Assembly: GCA_963798505.1 (NCBI GenBank)
Contig: CAWCTX010000012.1
Coordinates: 1-29,858 of the forward strand
Source of the DNA: CAVWSM01 sp963798505
GTDB taxonomy: Bacteria; Actinomycetota; Actinomycetes; Jiangellales; Jiangellaceae
Direction: 5' to 3'
Length of the DNA stretch: 29,858 nucleotides
A model generated the notes under the pieces. The model was not told the DNA's origin, searched no databases, and saw only the letters and a list, made by a program, of their open reading frames with translations. The position numbers and the translations under genes were made by a program. Below are positions 1 to 8,000 of the stretch, in pieces (within the stretch, counting starts at the first letter, position 1; the number at the start of each line of letters is the position of its first letter).

Positions 1-1
1 C

Positions 2-262
2 GCCCTGACCGCGGCCATCCTGGCGCTGGCGGCCACCGGTCTCGCCCACCTGCTGGTGATCGCGGCACCGCGCCGACTGACCTTCTAGGGCTGGATCATG
101 GCTCTGGCCACCATCGCCGGCTTCGTTATCCCGTACACCCTTGACGGGACGACGGAAGGTCAAGTCGCCACCAGCATCACCAACCTGGTGATAGGCCTCT
201 GCATCCTGTCCCTCGTGTACGCGATCGTTGACAGGACCACCCGTTGGGATCGCGTGGCCTGA
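2..262 (+). pseudogene. C-terminal part of a small membrane protein, interrupted by an amber codon
   Basis: The frame entering from the left edge encodes a hydrophobic segment ending PRRLTF and then hits TAG at 86-88. The same frame resumes at once and stays open from ATG 98 to TGA 260-262, giving 54 residues with a second hydrophobic segment (TSITNLVIGLCILSLVYAIV) and a short basic tail. Continuity of frame and character suggests one protein with about four membrane helices, split by a single-base change. The pattern of an aromatic residue after PRR, a helix, a polar loop and a last helix resembles DUF6069-type actinobacterial membrane proteins, but this is a weak match made from memory. If the stop is real, the 98-262 piece could be a separate short membrane peptide; no good ribosome binding site precedes ATG 98. 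Confidence 0.4.
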
Positions 263-319
263 AGATCCGCCTTCGGCACTCATCCGGGCGCGGTTCAGCC
301 ACCTGGTGGATTAGAGCGT

Positions 320-336
320 TCTCATCTTGGTGTCAT
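320..336 (+). promoter_or_regulatory. Direct repeat, candidate response-regulator binding site
   Basis: TCTCAT at 320-325 and TGTCAT at 331-336 are directly repeated with 11 bp start to start, about 70 bp upstream of the regulator start at 404. Head-to-tail half-sites one helical turn apart are the usual target layout of OmpR/PhoB-family regulators. A related pair lies before the glycosyltransferase (1097-1113). The binding role is inferred. Confidence 0.35.
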
Positions 337-403
337 GCTCGTGGTGTCGTCGCGAGCGAAGACTGAGTGCGTGGATCCGCGTGGGAGCGGAGTGGGAGCG
401 GAA

Positions 404-1076
404 GTGAACCGCATACTGATCGCCGAGGACGAGCAGCGCATCGCGTCGTTCGTGGAGAAGGGGCTCAAGGCCAACGGCTTCACCCCCACCGTGGTCGCTG
501 ACGGAGCGTCCGCGCTGGGGCATGCCCTCTCCGGCGATTTCGACCTCCTGGTCCTCGACATCGGACTGCCGGGGATGGACGGGTTCACCGTGCTTCGCCG
601 GCTGCGGGAGGCGCGCGGATCGATCCCGGTGATCATCCTCACCGCGCGCGACTCGGTGACCGGCACTGTCGCCGGACTGGAGGGCGGCGCCGACGATTAC
701 ATGTCCAAGCCGTTTCGGTTCGACGAACTGCTCGCCCGCATCCGGCTGCGGCAGCGGTCGGACCGATCGCCGGAGGTCACCGTGCTCCGGCAAGGGGCCC
801 TCACGCTCGATCTCCGTACCCTGTAGAGCCGCTGTTGGCAACCGGACCATCGATCTGTCAGCGCGGGAATTCGCGCTCGCGGAGGTCTTTCTCCGCAATC
901 CGGGTCAGGTGCTCTCGCGAGAGCAGCTGCTGTCCCACGTGTGGGGGTATGACTTCGATCCCGAGTCGAACGTCGTCGATGTGTACGTGAGGTATCTGCG
1001 AAAGAAGCTCGGCCACGACCAGATCGAGACGGTACGTGGGATGGGCTACCGGCTCGCCACAGGGGCGGACTCCTGA
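404..1076 (+). CDS. OmpR/PhoB-family response regulator, one frameshift
   Basis: DNA-binding response regulator of a two-component system. The receiver domain (about residues 1-118) has the acidic pair in IAEDE, phosphoacceptor Asp52 in LVLDIGLPG, the conserved Thr in LTARD and the Lys in YMSKPF. The winged-helix output domain follows in another frame from about 830, with LSAREFALAEVF, GQVLSREQLLSHVWGYDFD, DVYVRYLRKKLG and the closing TVRGMGYRL, ending at TGA 1074-1076. The frame changes near 820-828, where one surplus base in ctgt explains the break: removing it joins LDLRT to RAAVGNRTIDLSARE. GTG 404 is chosen because it begins VNRILIAEDE and follows a purine-rich gggagcggaa stretch; an ATG at 335 would add an unlikely leader. 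The likely partner is the HAMP kinase at 3319-4923. A regulator truly truncated at 826 would lack DNA binding; I think a sequence error is more likely. Confidence 0.85.
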
Positions 1077-1096
1077 CCGACGGCGGATGAGTGGGC

Positions 1097-1113
1097 TCTC
1101 ACTTAAGCCTCAC
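1097..1113 (+). promoter_or_regulatory. Direct repeat upstream of the glycosyltransferase
   Basis: TCTCAC at 1097-1102 and CCTCAC at 1108-1113 repeat with 11 bp start to start, in the 70-bp gap between the response regulator and the glycosyltransferase. Spacing and core (TCAY) match the pair at 320-336, which suggests the same regulator could control both promoters. No convincing -10/-35 boxes were identified. Confidence 0.35.
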
Positions 1114-1146
1114 GGCCGCACCATCTGACACCCGCATCGTGACATC

Positions 1147-2898
1147 GTGGCTGCAACGCGATTTCGATGGTGGATGCCGGGGCTTGGCCTTTTCGCGATG
1201 TCGGCCGCCCTCCTTCTCTACTGCCGCGACCCCGGGACGCTGGTGCACAGGGTTTCGACGTGCGCGGCGCTAGTTGGTGGGCTGTTCACCACTGCCCTTG
1301 CATCTGCCCTACTTCGTGACCCTGTTCTTCCTGATAGGCGGCCTGATCGAACGCATTGGGTTCTATTGGAGGGGGCGTAAAGCCGGAGTCGGGCCGGTGG
1401 AGCGGCCTGACGGTCTATCCAACAGTGTGCGTTCAGCTCCCGATGTTCAACGAGCATGCAGTGGCGCAGCGCGTCATCGAGTCGGCCAGCAGAGATGACC
1501 TGGCCGACCGGCCGGCTCACCGTGCAGGTTCTCGACGACTCCACTGATTCGGACACGTTGGCGCTCGTGGAAAAGTGTCTGCTTTGCGTATCCAGAGCAT
1601 CGACGGGTCTTGAACTGTTACGTGAAGCACCGGGTCAATCGTCAGGGTTACAAGGCTGGAGCCCTTGAGAGGGGCGGAAGGCCCACCGACGCCGAGTTCC
1701 TGGTCTATCTTCGACTCGGACTTCGTGCCACCTCAGGACTATCTTCTTCGCACCGTCCCGCACTTCTACCTGCAAGGCGGCCCAGCCAGATGCCCGACTC
1801 GCGCTCGTCCAGACGCAATGGGGCCATCTCAACCATGACGAGTCGCGCCTGACCCGGGCGCAGTCGCTCTGGGTAGATGACCACCACACGTTGCAGATGT
1901 CATGGCGCTCCGCCATGTGGAGCTTCGTCAATTTCACGGGCACGGCCGGTGTCTGGCGCGCCTCAGCCATCGAGGAAAGCAGGCGGGTGGCGCGCCGCAA
2001 GCCTCGTCGAGGACTGCGAGCTCAGCTTTCGAGTTCTGTTTGCGGGATACCGGACGAAGTTCGTCAAGGAGATAGTCGTACCGGCCGAGCTTCCGGCGAC
2101 GTACACCGCCTACAAGGCGCAGCAACGGCGCTGGACGCAAGGCTGGGCGCAGCTGCAGAAAATGCATCTCTCACCCTGGCGGCTTCGGTACCCGACCTGG
2201 TGGCTCCGCAGGATCCAGCTGGTCTACCACATGTGCATCTCGTGGCAGTGGCCGGCGTGGGCGGTCTGGATCAGCACGTTCCCGTTCCTGATCTACACCG
2301 ACCATTGGTTCGGCACACTCGGCTTTGCGACGGTCGCGTGCCTGTACGTGCTGCCAACGGCAATCTGGGCCATCCTCGCCGCGGCCGAGGCGTCGCTCGA
2401 GACGAAGCACACCTACGACGACGGCATGGACGCCCGCAATCTTCCGCAGACGCTTTGGCCGCATCATCCCGTACCTCGTCATCAACACCGGGATGCTGCC
2501 ACATCAGTTCAGCTCATTCGCCGAGGGCATGTTCGGCCCACTGCACGGAGAGTTCGAACGCACTCCCAAGGCAGCGTCAGTCACCGGCCGGCCCGATGGT
2601 CGAGTCGCGGCCCCGGGTCGGCACCAAGTCCTACGCGGTCAAAGTTCATTGGCCGTACGTGCTGACTGAAGCGTTCTTCGTCGTACACCAGCTTGGTTGG
2701 GCTGTGCTCTTCGCGATGAACGGTCTCGTGCTATGCGCGCTCGGCGCCTCGTATGTGGCCACGAGCGTCCTCTATCTGGGCCTCTTCTACGGTGACCACG
2801 CCGGCAAGGTCTGCTTCGTCCTCGACAAGACCAAGTTACGGCTCCCTGCGCCCAAGCCCGAGGCCAGCCGCGGGGGGACACGACTGGCCTCGGAGTAA
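1147..2898 (+). pseudogene. Processive GT2 family glycosyltransferase (cellulose/mannan synthase-like), multiply frameshifted
   Basis: Membrane glycosyltransferase that would polymerise a beta-linked polysaccharide from a nucleotide sugar. Following the frames across breaks gives, in order: an N-terminal membrane segment; HLPYFVTLFFLIGGLIERI; VCVQLPMFNE; VQVLDDSTD with the first catalytic Asp; YVKHRVNRQGYKAGALE; FDSDFVPP with the DxD motif; GTAGVWRASAIEE; SLVEDCELSFR with the TED-like acid pair; and QQRRWTQGWAQ, the Q-x-x-R-W motif of processive enzymes. Several membrane helices follow, ending at TAA 2896-2898. All GT2 landmarks are present, but the frame changes about nine times (near 1305, 1395, 1500, 1590, 1705, 1790, 1985, 2440 and 2600). 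Intact motifs argue for sequence errors or very recent decay. GTG 1147 is taken as the start. The gene follows the response regulator by 70 bp and converges on the acidic-protein gene 13 bp away. Sugar specificity cannot be told. Confidence 0.8.
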
Positions 2899-2911
2899 AT
2901 GCGGCGCCGAC

Positions 2912-3322
2912 TCAGTCGTCTGACTCGTCGGAGCCGTCGCCGGGTAGGGAATCGTCATCGTCGTCGTCGTCCGCGGGAGGTACGACGGCGGGTTGTGGAG
3001 CCGGCGGATCGTCAGCGTCGTCGTCGGCTGGCGCAGCCGGTTGCGGAGCCGGTTGCGGAGCCGGTTGAGGCGCCGGCTGAGGAGCCATGAGAGGCGTCGG
3101 CGGGGACACCGGCTCCGGAGAGACGGTCACCGACGCGAACGGCGAATGGGGGCTTGCAGGGCTGCTGCTGGCATCGGACCTCACCGGAAGCACGATGGCT
3201 GGTCCCTGGTCACCCCTGGCCGAACTGTTGTTGAGGACCAGTAGCGTCGCCACGGCGACGGTGCCGCTGACACCCACTGCCGCGCCGATACCGAGGGCCA
3301 CCCACATCCTCGGCGCGCTCAT
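2912..3322 (-). CDS. Membrane-anchored Pro/Ala/Asp-rich small protein coupled to the sensor kinase
   Basis: A 136-residue protein of no recognised family. Residues about 7-30 (WVALGIGAAVGVSGTVAVAT) form one hydrophobic segment, either a signal anchor or an uncleaved signal peptide. The rest is low-complexity: a Ser/Pro linker, four PQPA units, then runs of Asp (PADDDADD and DDDDDDD) and an acidic end ESDD. An extended extracytoplasmic acidic tail is expected, perhaps binding cations or cationic molecules. Its ATG (3320-3322) overlaps the kinase stop codon (3319-3321) as ATGA, so the two are translationally coupled. An accessory part in sensing, such as presenting a ligand or metal to the kinase ectodomain, is inferred from context only. 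Confidence 0.75.
   Translation of the reverse strand: MSAPRMWVALGIGAAVGVSGTVAVATLLVLNNSSARGDQGPAIVLPVRSDASSSPASPHSPFASVTVSPEPVSPPTPLMAPQPAPQPAPQPAPQPAAPADDDADDPPAPQPAVVPPADDDDDDDSLPGDGSDESDD
3036..3083 (-). repeat. Four 12-bp tandem repeats coding PQPA
   Basis: Units start at 3036, 3048, 3060 and 3072. The first two are identical (gccggttgcgga on the plus strand) and the last two differ at a few bases. They encode the PQPA repeats of the acidic protein, and copy number could vary by slippage. Confidence 0.85.
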
Positions 3323-4923
3323 TGGCTGCTCCCCGCGTCGACCGGCACGTGCCGACTCTGATCCCTCTCAGGGTTGTCGTTGTTGATGAGCCCAGCAGGA
3401 GACGCAGATGAGAGGACTGCCATGTTCGAGGTGTCGCCCAACGAACTCACTCGTACACCACCGTGCCGGGGCAGCACGAGCGTGAAGGTCGAGCCCACCC
3501 CAGGCTTCGACTCGACGGTGACCCGCCCCCGGTGCGCCCGCGCAATCGCCGCCACGATGGCCAGCCCAAGGCCGGACCCGTCAACACCGCGCCCAGTCTC
3601 GGCTCGCATGAAGCGCTCAAAGATTCGCTGCTGGTCTACTTCAGCGATCCCGCAGCCCTCGTCCCGGACCCAGATGCGGGCCTCGTGGTCCGTCACTGTT
3701 GATCCCACCGCCACCGGAGTACCGGGATCGGTGAACTTCACGGCATTGTCGGCCAGTTGCAGCACGGCCTGGGTCAGCCGCTGCTCGTCCCCGGGCACCG
3801 TCGCCTCGGCCCGCGCGTCGACGGTCCAACGACGTTCGCCCAGCGCGCGCGCCTTGTCCAGCACCTGGTCGGTGAACCGCGTCAGCTCGACGCCGCCCGT
3901 CCGGACAAAGTCCGGCTGACGTGCCTTGGCCAGGAGAATCAGGTCTTCCACAAGGCGGCTCATCCGATCAAGCTCGTCGAGCAACAGGGCCCGGGTGTCG
4001 GCCACCTCGTCCGCGTTCCCCGAGTCCAGCACCTCCAGATGGCCACGGACGATCGTGATGGGCGTGCGCAGCTCGTGCCCCGCGTCGTCGATGAACTGCC
4101 GCTGCCCATCGAACGCAGCCTTCAACCGGTCGAGCATGGAGTTGAAGCTGCGGGTCAGATCGGAGACGTCGTCATCACCACGGACCGGGATCCGCTGCAG
4201 CCAGTCGCTCTCGGTGACTCGTTGCGCTCCATCGCGGAGCAGCCGCAGTGGGCGGAGCACTCGTCCCGCAACCAGCCATCCGACCAACGCCACGAGCAAT
4301 AGCGAACCGAGCGCGACGAACGCGTAAGTACGGGTGATGTCGACCAGCTGCGCCTGCTCGAGATCGACGCCGTAGGCCACCACGTATGAGCCGATGGTTG
4401 GCTGGCCGTCGATGCTGACCTGCACGACGACGAGCCGAGTCCTGCCGGCCGCGGTCTCGACCTCATGTGCCCTGACCGGCGCATCGGCGGGCAGGCTACG
4501 AACGTGCTCCAGGACCTCCGGCTCGGTCTCCAGGGCGATAGGCCGGTCGGCGAAGTCGAACTCAAAGGGGACGCCGTCGACCAGCGTCAGATAGGTCTCG
4601 TTCTGGTCAGGGACGTTGCGCTGCAGCGCAACCCGCATCAACTGTTCGACACTCGTGAACTCGTCGCCGGTCTCAGGGTCGACCCCTTCGGTGGCCAGAT
4701 TGCGGAACTCCTCGACCTCTTGCTGCATCGCAGCGTTGATGCGGGCGTCGAGTCGCTGTTTCTGGATGACGAACGACGTCGCCTCGGCGAGGGCCATTCC
4801 CAGCGCCGCCATCAGCAGCACCGACGCCAAGACCTTGGTACGGACTGTCGCCGCCCACCGCCACCGCCGGCGTGAAGGGCCGGTGGCATTCTCCTGGGGC
4901 ATGAGGGGGCGCACTACCGCCAC
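3319..4923 (-). CDS. HAMP-domain sensor histidine kinase
   Basis: Membrane sensor kinase of the OmpR-partner class. With the start at GTG 4923, TM1 is about residues 29-53, an extracytoplasmic sensing region of about 140 residues follows, and TM2 is TYAFVALGSLLLVALVGWLV. Then come a HAMP domain (RPLRLLRDGAQRVTESDW), the HisKA H-box DDAGHELRTPITI with phosphoacceptor His283, and a HATPase domain with N-box DNAVKF, G1 DEGCGI and G2 GSGLGLAIV. About 50 unconserved residues follow. GTG 4923 is preferred because GGGAGG lies 8 bases upstream; a longer frame reaching 4947 would begin inside the hairpin at 4944-4984. The gene overlaps the acidic-protein start by ATGA. The likely partner is the regulator at 404-1076, since no other OmpR-type regulator lies in the window. 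The frame is intact. Confidence 0.93.
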   Translation of the reverse strand: MAVVRPLMPQENATGPSRRRWRWAATVRTKVLASVLLMAALGMALAEATSFVIQKQRLDARINAAMQQEVEEFRNLATEGVDPETGDEFTSVEQLMRVALQRNVPDQNETYLTLVDGVPFEFDFADRPIALETEPEVLEHVRSLPADAPVRAHEVETAAGRTRLVVVQVSIDGQPTIGSYVVAYGVDLEQAQLVDITRTYAFVALGSLLLVALVGWLVAGRVLRPLRLLRDGAQRVTESDWLQRIPVRGDDDVSDLTRSFNSMLDRLKAAFDGQRQFIDDAGHELRTPITIVRGHLEVLDSGNADEVADTRALLLDELDRMSRLVEDLILLAKARQPDFVRTGGVELTRFTDQVLDKARALGERRWTVDARAEATVPGDEQRLTQAVLQLADNAVKFTDPGTPVAVGSTVTDHEARIWVRDEGCGIAEVDQQRIFERFMRAETGRGVDGSGLGLAIVAAIARAHRGRVTVESKPGVGSTFTLVLPRHGGVRVSSLGDTSNMAVLSSASPAGLINNDNPERDQSRHVPVDAGSSQ

Positions 4924-4943
4924 CCTAGCCACCTCCCAAACAA

Positions 4944-4984
4944 GCACTCACGCCAGCGCGGGGGGAACACACTGGCGTGAGTGC
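4944..4984 (-). terminator. Perfect 13-bp inverted repeat after the giant gene
   Basis: GCACTCACGCCAG (4944-4956) and CTGGCGTGAGTGC (4972-4984) are perfectly complementary around a 15-base loop. On the minus strand the stem is followed by TTGTTT, as in an intrinsic terminator for the giant gene that ends at 5003. Only 20 bases separate the stem from the kinase GTG at 4923, so it could also act as an attenuator. Confidence 0.75.
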
Positions 4985-5002
4985 GGGCCACCCGTCGACG
5001 AC

Positions 5003-8000
5003 TTAGCCAGCGGGTGCGAATGTGACGACGAGCTGAGGCCGGTTACCACCGCTCTCGCGGCTGCTGAACGACTGCTCAGGGCTCGATGGACTGTTCTCAG
5101 CGGCGTCCCGGATGAGGAACCCGTGGTTGGCGCCGGCGTACATTGCCTGGACCTGGGACGTCACAGCCCACTCCCGCCAGCCGGTACCCGACGACGTGGT
5201 GGCAGCTGCCCCGGTGGTCGCCGGTTGGTTGGCCCACGTGACTGCCGACTCCGTCCAGGCACTGCCCACCTGAAGGGCCTGCAGGGTGCGCCCGGAAACG
5301 GCCGACCCGGAGTTCAGCCGCAGGGTGGCCGACTGAACGACACAACCCGCAGGAGCTGCCGGCAGGTCGAATCGTACGAGCGAGCGCAGGTTGCTGTTGC
5401 CGTTCTTGGACATGACCTTGAGGTTCGAGTCGGTGCCCTTGTTGGTGCTTGGGCTGCTCTGGTCGACCCAGGCGTCAGCAACTGCGTTGACGGTGGTGGC
5501 CGATCCGCAGTTAACCGGCGGCGTGGTGATGGTCCATGCATGGCTCGCCGGCTCTTCCTCGACGTTGCCGGCGGCATCCGTGGCCTGCACGAGGAACGTG
5601 TGCGGGCCGACGGACAGGCCGGTGTAGCTCTGCGGCGAGGTGCAGCCGACGAACGAACCCTGGTCGAGCGAGCAGTGGAACGTGCCGTTCTCATTCGACG
5701 CGAACGTGAAGCTCGCGGTGGTCGCTGACGTCGATGCCGGCGGTCCGGAGCCGATGGTGGTGTTGGGTGGCGTGGTGTCCGGCGGTGGCGGTGGCGGCGC
5801 CTCGGCGAACCGGAACACCAGTTGCGGCCGGTTCTGGCTGTGCGTCCGGCTGTTGAACGACTGCTCGGCGCCGGGGCCACCCTCGTTGGCATCCTGGATC
5901 AGGAAGCCGTTGTTGGCCCCCGAGTCGAACAGAGCCTGCAGCTGGGCAGCCACGTTCCACTCGCGCCAGCCCTGACCGGACGCCGTGGTTGCCGGGCTCC
6001 CGTTGGCGCCGGGCTGGTTGACCCAGTTGACCGTGTTCTCGGCCCATGGTCCACCAGCTGTCGCTGCGGCCAAGGTGCGTCCTGGTGCGGACGACGAGGC
6101 GAACATCCGCAGCGTGGCCGACTCCACCACACATCCTGCGGGTGCCGCGGCGGGCAGCGGGAACCGCACGATGGCGCGGAAGTTGCCGTTCGGGCCTTGC
6201 GACTTCACCTTGAGGTCGGAGTCGGTGCCCTTGTTGCTGGTCGGGCTGGCCTCCTCGAGCCAGCTGTCGGCGTTGGCCGTCACCGTGGTGGTGGTGCCAC
6301 ACGTGGTGATCGTCCACGTCACGCTGGCAGGACTGGAGTCCGGGTTCCCGTTGAGGTCGGTGGCCTGCACCCGGAACGTGTGCGGACCCGCAGCCAGACC
6401 GGTCAGCTCCACGGGCGATGTGCACGCCGCGAAGGCTGCGTTGTCGAGCGAGCACTGGAAGCTCGACGGCTCGCTCGCCGAGAAGGTGAACGCCGCACTC
6501 GTGGACAGCGTGGCAGACGGCGGCCCGGTGTCGATCGTCGTCTGCGGCGGCGTCGGCGTTTCGACCGTCCACTCGTGACTGGCGGGCGACTGGTCAATCT
6601 CGCCCTCGGCATCGGTCGCCGCCACCTCGAACGTGTGGTCGCCGACCGCCAGCCCCGTCAGGGTGACGGGCGAGGTGCACGCCGCGGGGAGCGCCTCGTC
6701 GAGCGAGCACGTGAAGGTCGACCCGGGCTGGTCCGACGAGAACGTGAACGTTGCGCTCGTGCTCTCGGTGAGCAGAGCCGGTCCGGAGTCAATCGTCGTC
6801 TCCGGCGGCGATGGGCGGTGGCGCGTCGACCGTCCACTCGTACACCGCAGGCGACTCGTCGAAGAGCAGGAACGTGTTCCTCGCCTGCACCTCGAACTGG
6901 TGGAGTCCGCCGAACAGACCGGTGTGGGTGACCGGCGACGTGCATGCCGCGAACGGTGCGCCGTCGAGCGAGCACTGGAACGTCGAGCCGGCCTGGTCGG
7001 ACGAGAACTCGAACGTCGCCGTCGTCCCCGCGCCTGTCAGCGGCGGCCCGGAGTCGATCGTCGTCTCGGGTGGGCCGATGACTGTCCAGGTGTACGACGC
7101 TGGCGCGCCGAGATTTCCGGCGAGGTCGCTCGGCCTGGACCTGGAGCTCGTGCGGGCCGGGCAGGACGCCTTGGACCTCGTTCGGCGACTCACATGGCTC
7201 GAACGCCGCTCCGTCCACCGAGCACTCGAACAGCGGGAACGGGTCGTTGGCCGAGAACGTGAACGCCACGTCGGTGAGCGCCGTCTGCGCCGGCGGCCCC
7301 ATGGTGATGGTCGTTACCGGCGCGATGGTGTCGCCGGTGAACTCGAAGGCCAGCTCCGCCGGCGACCCGTCGACGTTGCCCTCGAGGTCGATGGCCCGTA
7401 CGTAGAAGGTGTGCGGGCCGACGGTCAAAGGCTCAGGAGCATCTGGGTTGGGGTAGGTCCACGCGCTGGTGCACGTCGCGAACCCAGCCTCGGTCGGGTC
7501 GTCCAGGCTGCATTCGAAAACCAGCCCGGACGGCGCCGTCGCGTTGTCTGTACCGGTGAACGTGAACGTCGCCGATCCGCTCGGGTCGGCCGGTCCACCG
7601 GTGATGGTTGTGTCCGGTGCCGTCACATCGAGATCGGGGATGACCGTCCACTCGTATTCGGTCGGCTCCGCCTGGAGCACGCCGTCGGAGTCCGTGGCAA
7701 GCACGCGGAAGCTGTGCTCCCCGATCGCGAGTCCGGTGTAGGTGATCGGCGACTGGCACTCGGTGAACTCGGCCAGGTCGAGCGAGCAGACGTAGGTCGC
7801 GTCCGCGACGTTGGCGACGAACTCGAAGGTCGCCGTCGTGTCCCCGGTCTCGCCTCCGGTCGGCGGCTCCGGCGGCTCACCGGGCCCGCCCGGCTGGCCG
7901 GGCTCGAAGGCCGGCCCGGAGATGATCACGGTGGACGGCCCGAGGATCCGCCACGTGTTCTCCGCAGGCGACTGGTCGGTGTTGCCCTCGAAGTCGGTTG

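Noticed and set aside
5003..5100. Sortase or membrane anchor at the end of the giant protein
   Set aside because: The C terminus ends RPQLVVTFAPAG directly after the DNRLRE module; no LPXTG, hydrophobic helix or basic tail is visible.
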